A program made the position numbers and the translations under genes. From Chloroflexota bacterium (lineage in GTDB: Bacteria > Chloroflexota > Anaerolineae > Aggregatilineales > Phototrophicaceae), in contig WTGB01000024.1 of the NCBI GenBank assembly GCA_011523735.1, forward strand, positions 1 through 44,398: DNA of 44,398 nt, read 5' to 3'. A model generated the notes under the pieces. It did not search any database. It saw only the letters and a program-made list of their open reading frames with translations, and was not told where the DNA came from. This document shows positions 7,601 to 15,945 of the stretch, piece after piece (the stretch's first letter is position 1; every line of letters begins with the position of its first letter).

Positions 7601-10441
7601 TCCGACCGGTTCTTCAGTGACAGCATTATCAATACGAATCAGGTTATTGGCGTGATCGTCTGGTACGCCACAATCTTCCTCTTTGGCGCGCTCGCTTTTC
7701 CCTTCCTCTTCGCAATACTCCCCAATATGGCAGACGGCGGTTACGGGCTTAGCAAACTAGTTGGCATGCTGGTCGTCGCCTGGTTTGCCTGGGCTGTTTC
7801 CAGCTTGAAGATACCCATCTGGTCACAAGGCGGCATTCTCTTCTCAATTTGTCTGCTGGCATTCGGTAGCGCGCTGCTCGTCCGTATTCGGCTCGTCGAA
7901 TTTCTTCGCGACAACTGGAAACGATTGGCATGGATGGAACTTATCGCTTTCGTCGCATTTTTGGCGCTTATAATCGTGCGTTTGACCAACCCTGACCTGT
8001 GGCATCCGGGGAAGGGCGGCGAAAAGCCGATGGACTTCGCCTATCTCAACGGCGTCTTGCGCAGCACCACCTTCCCGCCCATCGATCCCTGGTTTTCCGG
8101 CGGCTTCATTAATTATTACTACTTCGGTTATGTCTTGGTCGGCGCGCCTGCCCTCTTGCTTGGCATCGTGCCTGCTTTCGCCTACAACCTAATGATTCCG
8201 ACGATATTCAGCTTGACGGGAATGGGCGCGTTCTCCGCCGCTTTCAATATTCTGGCGCGGTGGTCCAACACCAACAGCCGCGCTCGACAAAGCAAACAGT
8301 CCAACTATCGGCTCGGCAAGCCCTGGGTCGCAGGCATCATGGCTTTGCTGCTTTGCGTCGTGCTGGGAAACCTGGATACTGTGCGTGTTATCGGCAATGA
8401 AGTCGCCGCTCTGGGCGGCTACCATCGGCCGGAAAGTTTGGAACAATTCTTGATAGACGAATTCGAAGCCGCTCATGAAACCGCGGTTTCGCCCGATGTC
8501 AATGCGGACCTGGCAAGACGAGCGGCCGAGCTACACCCCTGGGACAGTCTTCGCTATGAGGTCAACAGTTCGCTTTCCCTTGTCGCAGGGTTGATTCGGG
8601 GCGCTGGAAAGATTTTGCAAGGTGAACAGCCCTACATCAACAGCGATCGCTGGTATTGGGGTCCTTCTCGTGTCTTGGCGGAGACTCCGGGCGTGCGCGG
8701 CAACGCCATAACCGAGATGCCCTATTTCACATTTCTATATGGCGATCTCCACGCGCACATGATCAATATGCCGCTGATACTCTTGTCCGTACTGCTGCTG
8801 TTCAATGAAGTTGCGCAAGCAAGGCGAAACTATCGTCCGCCGCTTGAGCGCGCGTTGGCCCTAGCCCTCGTAGCGATGACTGTGGGAATAATGCGGGCAA
8901 CCAACACCTGGGATTGGCCCTCGATGACCTTGCTGTCGGTTCTGGCCTTGGCTTATGCCTGGGGCTTGCGCTGGCGGGCAACATTCCATCCGCTGCAAGA
9001 CAGGCGCTTCTACATCGCGCTCATCACTTTGCTTCTCGTGACTGTCGGCATTCTATCTATTTTGATGTCAGCCGGTTCAATCGGCAACAACGCCGTGTCA
9101 ATATTTACCCTCTTAAATGTACTGCGCACGGCGCTTTTGCTGTGCATCGCCGCTGTCATTCTATGGCTGGCCCTGCGCGTTGTATTCGTGCGCGCTTCCG
9201 CCCTTGAGTTCGTCGCCACGGTTGGCGGGTTTATCGCCCTGAATTTGGCATTTGCCCTGCCCTATACCAGTTGGCATGCCACAACCTACAACAGCATTCA
9301 ATTGTGGCATGGGGGTAAGACGCCGCTCTGGGCATACTTCGATATTCACGGCCTGTTCCTGTTTCTGATCGTTTCGCTCTTGCTTTGGGACACAAGTCGC
9401 TGGTTCCGTAATACACCTGTCAAAGCGCTGCTAAAAAATAGAGCTTTGGCCACCCGCGCCCTCGCTGTCATCGTCCTAGCGGGATTGCTCTCTGTTGTAC
9501 TCGCGATGATCGGCTATCAGGTAGCGTTGATTGTCCTGCCGCTTGTTTGCTGGATCGCGCTGCTGTTCTTCCGTCCCGATCAGTCGCAGGCCATGCGATT
9601 CACTCTCGTCTTGATCGGCATGGCGCTGTCTATGACGCTCGGTGTTGAGGTGCTGGTCATAGGGGGCGACATCGGACGTCAGAACACAGTCTTCAAGTTC
9701 TATATTCAAGTGTGGCTGCTTTTCAGCGTTTCCGGCGGCATTGCCTTTGCCTGCTTGCTCGACGCCTCTGAGCAATTCAGCCGCTCGCTAAAAATAATAT
9801 GGTACATACCCTGTCTGCTGCTCATCGGCATCGCCGGTTTATTTCCCATCACGGCTGCGCGCGGACGCTCATTTGATCGTATGGCGCCGGACCTTCCTCT
9901 GACGTTGAATGGCATGGACTACATGACACTAGCCAAACATGTCGAATTCTCGCCGGAGCTAGGCGTCAGCAGCGAAACCGACCTTGCCGTGGATCATCAA
10001 TTGATTCGCTGGCTGCAAGAAAATGTCGAAGGCTCGCCGGTTATCATAGAGGGCAGGCAGTCGGGCAGCGAATACCGCTGGAATGGCAGAGTTTCTATCA
10101 TGACGGGCTTGCCTTCCGTACTCGGTTGGAATTGGCATCAACGGCAGCAACGCACCATATACCCGATGCACGATTGGATATTCCAACGCGAACGGAATAT
10201 CCAACAGTTCTATAATACCGCTGACATAGATATCGCTGTGGATATCATCCATCACTTCGATATTACGTACATCATTAGAAGCGGCTTGGAAGAAGTGCAT
10301 TCAAGCCCAGAAGGGCTCGAGAAATTCGAAAGGATGGTGGACGAAGGCTTGCTCACGGTCGCGCACGAAGTTCAAGGCGGGAAGATCTACCAAGTGAACG
10401 ATGACGCTCTGATGCAATACTTGGTGGAGAGCGGCGCATGA
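4610..10441 (+). CDS. Giant GT-C-like/beta-domain/Chlor_Arch_YYY fusion protein
   Basis: This 1943-residue membrane protein reads as three parts. Residues 1 to about 630 look like a PMT/ArnT-type GT-C enzyme: a TM helix, then HPDERF (residues 33-38) with the acidic pair expected in the first external loop, then many TM helices. Residues about 640-1000 are soluble and beta-rich and probably lie outside the membrane. Residues about 1010-1943 match the Chlor_Arch_YYY (DUF2298) family: KPMDFAYLN, the signature YYYFGY at 1169-1174, DLHAH at 1379-1383, NTVFKFY near 1691, and a C-terminal GRVS...GLPSVLGWNWH block. The function of the YYY family is not established; the fusion to a GT-C-like half argues for a role in glycan transfer or export. 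The stop overlaps the next start as ATGA, so the two products are probably made together. ATG 4610 has only a weak ribosome-binding site. Confidence 0.75.
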   Translation: MRQKLLPSLLLALILVYGAVLRFTGQNWDDFSHIHPDERFLTALLLPQIGGGNTFTSDRHNYPEQVILLARDNFDNRDWDTLKNSPSTRLGAVRETFAVEAASWLIDQRRIGVYVNDREAETALLAGKVDALLVASSRVASYADSVQSIASLGSEDLQALHCNSRYPNTAGIGGYFDTRCSPLNPHNAGHGFYVYGTFPLFLAHFGSEFVRNATASGLPLFDFQGGHLVWRGLSAIFDLLTIVMVFALGKRLHGTWVGLFAALFYAAAPLAIQKAHFGTVNAIASFLVTVALYFAVAVQQRGKYRYYLLFGLCTGAAVASRINLAPLAGIIVIAAGMQAAPIFDPRLKSSERARIFTRHLLGLVLAGLGAFLAFRILNPYAFAGPGFLGLLPNQRWIENLESISAGVSGAQDFPPNWQWLARSSFIYTQKDMLFWAMGLSFGLLGWFGWLWSAYRALRNRKSACDALILIIWIGGYYLFMSRLAAQTMRYYLPLYSSLAVLAGWCLYEWYRQAKSHGRSPANIIIPLLTIGGLLLSVGAYQLSSGTTDATTFTALAIGIALIASAFIPQVNKWRPVILSGFAVLFSLCWGVMFSNIYRHQTTLVQSAHYIFERIPGDFAMAINGADDSVPLVNIAFHNTGYQSSDLEGSPFDKANHYRDGDRVEAMFQAPSSGTITSVFAPHLGDPFDDPQPEEIRIQVREESSDSILATAELQANLARDQHPLGAGYTIEFDRPLEVVEGERYSFAVEVAEGSDDVIGSGSVVLNEGSWDNQATGTIVCQLPESLTLADDPPPGLVNSRDCRGRYPFSAVINAQDQIMSFPVDNQVKYDDILRTLDIGDYLTIASNRFYDTQPRNQMRWPLTTLYYKKLFAGELGYELEAVFEETFELGPWRVSDQRLFIHDSPYWLNELEADEAFHVYDHPTIFIFRKTDEYSRAKVEAILSQVSLKQAHELQRDNSEAQLLGVFYWLVTDAEPVPTGLTFTPAEREIQTDGGTWSDRFFSDSIINTNQVIGVIVWYATIFLFGALAFPFLFAILPNMADGGYGLSKLVGMLVVAWFAWAVSSLKIPIWSQGGILFSICLLAFGSALLVRIRLVEFLRDNWKRLAWMELIAFVAFLALIIVRLTNPDLWHPGKGGEKPMDFAYLNGVLRSTTFPPIDPWFSGGFINYYYFGYVLVGAPALLLGIVPAFAYNLMIPTIFSLTGMGAFSAAFNILARWSNTNSRARQSKQSNYRLGKPWVAGIMALLLCVVLGNLDTVRVIGNEVAALGGYHRPESLEQFLIDEFEAAHETAVSPDVNADLARRAAELHPWDSLRYEVNSSLSLVAGLIRGAGKILQGEQPYINSDRWYWGPSRVLAETPGVRGNAITEMPYFTFLYGDLHAHMINMPLILLSVLLLFNEVAQARRNYRPPLERALALALVAMTVGIMRATNTWDWPSMTLLSVLALAYAWGLRWRATFHPLQDRRFYIALITLLLVTVGILSILMSAGSIGNNAVSIFTLLNVLRTALLLCIAAVILWLALRVVFVRASALEFVATVGGFIALNLAFALPYTSWHATTYNSIQLWHGGKTPLWAYFDIHGLFLFLIVSLLLWDTSRWFRNTPVKALLKNRALATRALAVIVLAGLLSVVLAMIGYQVALIVLPLVCWIALLFFRPDQSQAMRFTLVLIGMALSMTLGVEVLVIGGDIGRQNTVFKFYIQVWLLFSVSGGIAFACLLDASEQFSRSLKIIWYIPCLLLIGIAGLFPITAARGRSFDRMAPDLPLTLNGMDYMTLAKHVEFSPELGVSSETDLAVDHQLIRWLQENVEGSPVIIEGRQSGSEYRWNGRVSIMTGLPSVLGWNWHQRQQRTIYPMHDWIFQRERNIQQFYNTADIDIAVDIIHHFDITYIIRSGLEEVHSSPEGLEKFERMVDEGLLTVAHEVQGGKIYQVNDDALMQYLVESGA

Positions 10442-13179
10442 CCATCTTGCTCGATTGGCTCACGCGTGAAGGGCATTTGCTACTCGCCTGGTGGTTATGG
10501 ATTGCGCTTGCCGGATTAGCCGCCTTGCCGCTCTGTCTACGTCTGTTTTCCGCCCTGCCTGACCGCGGGTACACCATTGCGCGCGCCCTTGGCCTGCTGC
10601 TTGTGACATGGGTCTTCTGGCTGCTGGGCAGCTACGGTTTCCTCGACAATTCGCGCGGCAGTATAGTGCTTTGCTGGCTGCTGGTTCTGTCAGCCTCTCT
10701 GGCGCTCTATTTCCGCAGTGGAGAAGCTGGCGCGCTGGTCCGTTGGTGGCGCGAGAATCGCAGTGTGGTGGTAGTGGCCGAGTTGCTCTTCGCGACTTTA
10801 TTCTTCGGCTGGGCATTGTACCGCGCGCACCAAAATGGCTTAGTCGGCACGGAGAAGCCGATGGAATTGGCTTTCCTAAGCGCGGCTCAGCGTAGCGCCA
10901 GCTTTCCGCCCGACGATCCCTGGATGTCCGGCTACGCCATCAGCTACTACTACATGGGCTATATCATGTCGGGGGCGCTCGCCACATTGAGCGGCATAAG
11001 CAGCACGATCGGATTCAATCTGACAAATGCTTCACTCTTTTCTCTGAGTGGCATGGCAGCATTCGGCGTCGCTTACAATCTTGTACGTTCGCGCGCGATT
11101 GGCTTGGCGACAGACACGGTCCGGAACTGGCGATCCAATGCGGGCGCCATCGCGACGGGAATATTGGCGCTGGTGATGTTAGTGCTGATGGGCAATTTCC
11201 AGTTTCCGCTGATTGAAGCGCCACTCCAAACTCGCGCCGCGCCACAATCTTATCTGGAATTCTGGTCTACGCAGAAGTTGCCAGATTTCGAGACAATCAA
11301 CTACGAGCAAAGCGGGACTGGCAGCCTGGTGTTGAATACGTCTCGCTGGCAACATTGGTGGTGGTTTAATGCCAGTCGCGTTCCTAGCGACTATGATCTT
11401 GACGACCGCTTGACCGGCATTCAGCCAATTGGCGAATTCCCCGCTTTCAGCTTTTTGCTGGCGGATAACCATCCGCATGTCCTCGCGTTGCCATTTGTGG
11501 TCAGCGCAATCGGTTTGATGTTCAACCTGCTGCTTTCTCGTCGCCCGCCAAGCACAGAAGCGACTAGTATTTATGGCATCGCCATTGGTGGACTAGCCTT
11601 CCTCAACGCCTGGGATGCCCCGACCTTTCTTGCGGGCTTGGTTGGCGCGGAGGCGCTGCGCCGACTCATGACAAGCGAATATGGCAGGTTGTCGAGAATG
11701 GACTGGCTGGAAACGGCGAAGTTTGGTGCGAAGTTGGCGCTGATCGCCGCCTTAGCCTACCTGCCCTACTGGGTCGGCTTGCGCTCCCAAGCAGGTGGCA
11801 TCCTGCCGAACCTGCTGCACCCCTCACAATTTAGACATTTCTTTATCATGTTCGGTCCTTTGACCGTTATTCTGGCAATGTATCTGTTGACCGAAGCCTG
11901 GCGAGGTCATCGAGCGCGCCGTCTCAATTGGCGGCTGGGTCTAACATTGGGCTGTAGCTTGCTGGCGATTATGCTGCTCCTGATGATCGTCTTGGGCGCT
12001 CTGCTCGCCATCAGCAGTCCTGCGCAGCCCATTGTTGGCAATCTCAATAGCCCTGACAGCGATTCTGGCGAGCTGTTTAGACAACTTGTGCAGCGGCGTA
12101 TTGACTATGGCTTGACTACGGTCCTGCTTCTCATTGGCATTGCGGCGATTTCAGCGCGATTGTTTCCGGCAGGAGAACAGGGGGAGCGTCTTGGGGAAGT
12201 CGCGGTCGCCTGGATCAAATACCCGCCGGCCACCGGCTTCACATTGCTCCTCTTCGGCCTGGGGCTTTGCTTGACCTTGTTCTGCGAATTCTTCTATCTG
12301 AAGGATAATTTCTTCGTCAGGATAAACACGGTTTTCAAGCTTTATTACCAAGCCTGGGTGCTTTGGAGCATCGCGTCAGCTTATGCGATCTACAGCCTTC
12401 TGAGCGATCGAAGCTTGCCCAAGCCACATTTAATCCTTCGTCTTGTTCTCGCCACGGTTGCTTTAATCTGCATCCTGGCGAGCGTATCGTATACGATCGT
12501 CGGCGTCAATCACCGCGCCTGGATTGAGACCGGGCGACAATACGCCTCCGAGCGCCACCGCTTCACTCTGCCAGGCACGTGGACAAACGCGATTCGCCAT
12601 GTTCACGAGGGTGAATACATCGCGCCTGGCACAATCCTCTATTCCCGCCTAAACCTTGCGGACGCAGTGGAGTCGGATCTGCTGCGGGCTGATATCACGG
12701 GTATTGCGATCTTCGACGAAAACGACACAATTGTATATGAGCCGCTCACGTTGGATGGCGCCAGCGGTCTACTGACCAGAGATGATCAGAATGTCATTGA
12801 TTGCCTGCGCGACGCCGTCGGTCGCCAAGGCGCTGTTGCCGCCGAGGCTCTTGGCGAAGCCTACAACATTGCCTTTGGTCGGGTCGGCGCCTTGTCGGGC
12901 ATCCCGATAATTCTGGGCTGGGAAAATCATGAGCGTCAATGGCGCGGCGCCACTTACCACGAGATCGCCGGCTCGCGGGCGGGCGACTTGAGAGACTTGT
13001 ACACGCGCTACGAATTCCGCGATGTTCAGCCGATCATTGAGCGCTATCAGATCACGCACATCATGTATGGTTCGACGGAAAGGCGGGTATACGGCGGCGC
13101 AGGTGAAGAGAAATTTCTGAATCATTTGCCAGTACAATGTGAATCCGGCTCATCACGAGTCTTTTATGCCGGCGCATGA
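10438..13179 (+). CDS. Chlor_Arch_YYY (DUF2298) membrane protein
   Basis: This 913-aa polytopic membrane protein of the YYY family is equivalent to the C-terminal half of the preceding fusion. It shares an ordered set of motifs with that half: KPMELAFLS, YYYMGY (residues 170-175), DNHPH (343-347), NTVFKLYYQAW (from residue 630) and GRVGALSGIPIILGWENHE near the C terminus. The hydrophobic core ends around residue 690 and a soluble domain of about 220 residues follows. Length fits the single-domain class of the family (about 700-900 aa). The start codon overlaps the stop of the upstream gene (ATGA), which implies translational coupling and perhaps a heteromeric complex. The biochemical role is unknown; residues shared by both YYY copies (the D-x-H-x-H motif, the tyrosine triplet) are the best active-site candidates. 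Confidence 0.8.
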   Translation: MTILLDWLTREGHLLLAWWLWIALAGLAALPLCLRLFSALPDRGYTIARALGLLLVTWVFWLLGSYGFLDNSRGSIVLCWLLVLSASLALYFRSGEAGALVRWWRENRSVVVVAELLFATLFFGWALYRAHQNGLVGTEKPMELAFLSAAQRSASFPPDDPWMSGYAISYYYMGYIMSGALATLSGISSTIGFNLTNASLFSLSGMAAFGVAYNLVRSRAIGLATDTVRNWRSNAGAIATGILALVMLVLMGNFQFPLIEAPLQTRAAPQSYLEFWSTQKLPDFETINYEQSGTGSLVLNTSRWQHWWWFNASRVPSDYDLDDRLTGIQPIGEFPAFSFLLADNHPHVLALPFVVSAIGLMFNLLLSRRPPSTEATSIYGIAIGGLAFLNAWDAPTFLAGLVGAEALRRLMTSEYGRLSRMDWLETAKFGAKLALIAALAYLPYWVGLRSQAGGILPNLLHPSQFRHFFIMFGPLTVILAMYLLTEAWRGHRARRLNWRLGLTLGCSLLAIMLLLMIVLGALLAISSPAQPIVGNLNSPDSDSGELFRQLVQRRIDYGLTTVLLLIGIAAISARLFPAGEQGERLGEVAVAWIKYPPATGFTLLLFGLGLCLTLFCEFFYLKDNFFVRINTVFKLYYQAWVLWSIASAYAIYSLLSDRSLPKPHLILRLVLATVALICILASVSYTIVGVNHRAWIETGRQYASERHRFTLPGTWTNAIRHVHEGEYIAPGTILYSRLNLADAVESDLLRADITGIAIFDENDTIVYEPLTLDGASGLLTRDDQNVIDCLRDAVGRQGAVAAEALGEAYNIAFGRVGALSGIPIILGWENHERQWRGATYHEIAGSRAGDLRDLYTRYEFRDVQPIIERYQITHIMYGSTERRVYGGAGEEKFLNHLPVQCESGSSRVFYAGA

Positions 13180-13235
13180 ATCATCGTCATTTGGTAAATG
13201 AGAACGGAACTAATCCAAAGGTGTGACAATCGCTT

Positions 13236-15245
13236 ATGGCGACACAGGAACATTTGACTAGGCTTGATAATACGCGCTCAGACGCCATTGACAGCCGGCG
13301 CAGGGTTTCGCTGCCGCGCAGTATTTCAATGGAATGGCTGGCTTATGGCGCAATTGTGCTGCTTTCGCTGTGGCTCCGAGTCACCTTGCTCGACGCCGTG
13401 CCTATGACCGACTTCGAAGCACAGCAATCCCTACAGGCTTGGCATACAGTGGAAGACGACGCGCCCGGCGGATTCAGGACCGCACGCCAGCCCCTAACCT
13501 ACCTCACACAGTTGCTGACATTCACTCTTGCTGGCGCCGACGAATTCAACGCGCGCATCGGCACAGCGCTCGCCGGTTTCGCGCTCGGTATGACACCGCT
13601 GCTCTTCCGCGACAGCCTGGGTTTGACAAGAACCTTCGTCTGGACTGCCCTGCTGTCTTTCCTCACGGTTCCCCTAGCGACATCGCGGACGGCCGATGGA
13701 ACGAGTTTCATGCTGCTGTTCACCGTCCTTGCGGTCTGGATGATCAGACGCTACTGGTATACACAGCAACTCCGAGATGCCTGTTGGGCAATCGCTTTCG
13801 TCACATTTATGCTTCTCCTGTCCAGTCCGTCAGGCATCCCGCTCTTTGTCATTTTGATCGCATCGGGTTGGCTTGCCGTCTGGCGTACCGCGCTAAGTGC
13901 CCCGCAGCGACTTGATTTGCCCGGCGATGACATTCTTCAACTGGCGCTCAGACGACTGCAGGGCTTCCCTTTCGTCCGAACGCTCGTGGTTCCCTTTACC
14001 ATTGTCGGCTTTGTCGCGACTGCCTTCTTGCTAAATCCAACTGGATTGCGCACGGTCAGTCAGTTAATCGAGGCATCTATTAGCGGCATCTCGCAGAGCG
14101 CCTCGCCACAGAGTGTTCGCTTGGGTTTCGCCGCGCTGATACTACAAGAGCCGCTGTTGATTGTCTTTGCTTGCGGTGGCGCCTGGCTCTTGTGGAAACA
14201 TGGCGATGTCACCTATATTGATCGTTTCGCAGCCGCTTGGGCCGCCCTCGGGGCGCTTGGATTGCTACTTTATCCAGGCGCGCGCGCCTCGGATGCGCTC
14301 TGGGTTGTCGTCCCCTTAACCCTGCTAGCCAGTTATGGCATTACACAATTGATTGTCAATCGCCGGGTTGTCGTCCTTTGGTCCAGATCAGACAGAGACA
14401 ACGGCGATGAGGACGACAGCATGCTCTATACTACGCAGTACTGGTGGGCGAAATGGATGATTTCCGCCGGTGTGCTACTGTGCCTCTTCGTCCTCTCGAT
14501 TCAATTTATGCAGGTTGCCCGACTGATGGCGAGCTTGTCAGCGGGCTTGAGCCTCACTGAGGTTCTGGCGCTGCTAGGCGAAGCATCACAGCTCCAACTG
14601 TTACAGGGCTTGGGATTGCTCGTCATTACCTCTATCATTTGCCTCGTTATCTTCTTGCTGGTCGCGAATTTCTGGGGCTCGGGCACCTGTTTACAGGGTA
14701 CGGGTATAGGTTTTCTCTGGCTTATGCTGTTGTCTGGCGTCGGCGGCGCCTGGCAAGCCGCGGTTTCAAATGTGGACAGTCCCGATGGCTTGTGGCGCGA
14801 ACGTGCCGTGGCTGAAGATGCCTATCTCCTGCGCGATACGCTATTTGAATTGGCGGACCGCGAATCCTCCGGCTTCCCTGTGATTGACATCGCCATCGTG
14901 ACCGACAAACGCGGAATCGTGACGGATAGCGGCTTGCTCGCTTGGCTCACGCGCGATTTCCCACATGCGCGTTTTGAGAGTTTCGCCGCCGCCGCAGCCG
15001 GTGAGCGAATCGTCTTAATGGCGGAAGATGAGCATCAGGCGACCGATCTCGCCGGTGATTACGTGGGGCAGCGTTTTGTCCTGCATCGAACATGGTCGCT
15101 TGCAAACATAGACATCTGGGATTTGGCTGCCTGGTGGGCGCAGGGGCGGCTTGACCGGGCGCTTCTGGAAGAGGAAGCTGTCATTCTATGGCTTCGGCAA
15201 GATGTCTATAATGGTACAACATTGGCAAGCCCGCTCCAAAGTTGA
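13236..15245 (+). CDS. GT-C-like membrane protein, possible glycosyltransferase
   Basis: This 669-aa membrane protein has about 12 hydrophobic segments and a C-terminal soluble stretch of roughly 160 residues. The N terminus has the layout of GT39/PMT-type enzymes: one TM helix (from about residue 32) followed by a first external loop with DFE (residues 59-61) and a Gln-rich continuation, which is where these enzymes hold their catalytic acid. Overall similarity to named families is weak by eye, so glycosyltransferase activity is an inference from this motif and from the neighbours. It follows the YYY gene after 56 bases. AAAGGTG upstream may act as a ribosome-binding site, although GACAAT lies 5 bases before ATG and could instead be a -10 box. 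Confidence 0.6.
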   Translation: MATQEHLTRLDNTRSDAIDSRRRVSLPRSISMEWLAYGAIVLLSLWLRVTLLDAVPMTDFEAQQSLQAWHTVEDDAPGGFRTARQPLTYLTQLLTFTLAGADEFNARIGTALAGFALGMTPLLFRDSLGLTRTFVWTALLSFLTVPLATSRTADGTSFMLLFTVLAVWMIRRYWYTQQLRDACWAIAFVTFMLLLSSPSGIPLFVILIASGWLAVWRTALSAPQRLDLPGDDILQLALRRLQGFPFVRTLVVPFTIVGFVATAFLLNPTGLRTVSQLIEASISGISQSASPQSVRLGFAALILQEPLLIVFACGGAWLLWKHGDVTYIDRFAAAWAALGALGLLLYPGARASDALWVVVPLTLLASYGITQLIVNRRVVVLWSRSDRDNGDEDDSMLYTTQYWWAKWMISAGVLLCLFVLSIQFMQVARLMASLSAGLSLTEVLALLGEASQLQLLQGLGLLVITSIICLVIFLLVANFWGSGTCLQGTGIGFLWLMLLSGVGGAWQAAVSNVDSPDGLWRERAVAEDAYLLRDTLFELADRESSGFPVIDIAIVTDKRGIVTDSGLLAWLTRDFPHARFESFAAAAAGERIVLMAEDEHQATDLAGDYVGQRFVLHRTWSLANIDIWDLAAWWAQGRLDRALLEEEAVILWLRQDVYNGTTLASPLQS

Positions 15246-15260
15246 GGATGTTTGCAGACT

Positions 15261-15299
15261 ACGGTGTAGAATCATAAGTGTCAGTGAAAGATTCACCGT
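15261..15299 (+). promoter_or_regulatory. Stem-loop ahead of the ECF sigma gene
   Basis: ACGGT (15261-15265) pairs with ACCGT (15295-15299) and GAATC (15269-15273) with GATTC (15290-15294), giving a 10-bp stem with a three-base bulge. A smaller repeat GTGAA-AGA-TTCAC (15284-15296) uses part of the same sequence. No T-tract follows, so it is not a standard terminator. It lies between the GT-C-like gene and the sigma gene and may serve as an operator or an RNA-level control element. A possible -10 box TAGAAT (15267-15272) lies inside it. Confidence 0.35.
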
Positions 15300-15311
15300 A
15301 AGTGAGGGAAA

Positions 15312-15917
15312 ATGACTGACAAGCGAGCAAACGCGCGCGTAGAAATCGATACTATAATTAAGCGCGCCCTTACTGGCGATCAAAGTGGTTATGCCGAACT
15401 CTACGATCGTTTTGCCGCCAGCCTATATCGCCTGTGCTATAGCTTGCTGATGAACGAGCAAGATGCGGAAGATATCTTGCAGGAGTCCTTCCTGTATGCC
15501 TTCAAAAATCTGCACAGGTATGATTCGGGCAAGGCATCATTGAAGACCTGGCTGTATACGATCGCCGTCAGTCGCTGCCGCAACACCTATCGACGCAAAC
15601 GCTTCCTCACTGTCGATATCACACAATGGCTGGGTTTGGAGTTGAAGGCGCCGCCCTCAGAAGCGCCCGAAGCAGCCGTTATCAGGCGTGATGCCAGTGA
15701 ATCCATCTCCAAAGCGCTCCTTGATTTATCGCCGCGCCTGCGTGAAGCCATTGTACTGCGTTATGGACAGGGCATGACTTACAGAGAGATATCAGAAGTG
15801 ATGGGCTGCCCGCAGAAAACTGCCGAAAGCCGTGTCCGCCTGGGTCATCAGCGCCTGCGGGAATCCCTGCAACCGGTCGGGCTGGGACTGCTGGAAGAAC
15901 TCTTGCGCGTGCACTAA
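15312..15917 (+). CDS. ECF-type RNA polymerase sigma factor
   Basis: This 201-aa sigma-70-family factor of the extracytoplasmic-function class would direct RNA polymerase to a dedicated set of promoters. Region 2 covers about residues 22-95 and includes the typical DAEDILQESF helix and a tryptophan-containing KTWLYTIAVSRCRN segment; region 4 covers about 138-190 with the helix-turn-helix GMTYREISEVMGCPQKTAESRV. Regions 1 and 3 are absent, as in the class. ATG 15312 has GAGGG at a good distance. The next gene, 28 bases downstream, is an anti-sigma candidate, the usual arrangement for such pairs. Being embedded in a glycan-assembly island suggests control of, or response to, envelope state. Confidence 0.93.
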   Translation: MTDKRANARVEIDTIIKRALTGDQSGYAELYDRFAASLYRLCYSLLMNEQDAEDILQESFLYAFKNLHRYDSGKASLKTWLYTIAVSRCRNTYRRKRFLTVDITQWLGLELKAPPSEAPEAAVIRRDASESISKALLDLSPRLREAIVLRYGQGMTYREISEVMGCPQKTAESRVRLGHQRLRESLQPVGLGLLEELLRVH

Positions 15918-15945
15918 CAATTGCGGTTGAGGCGCGAAGGGAAAT

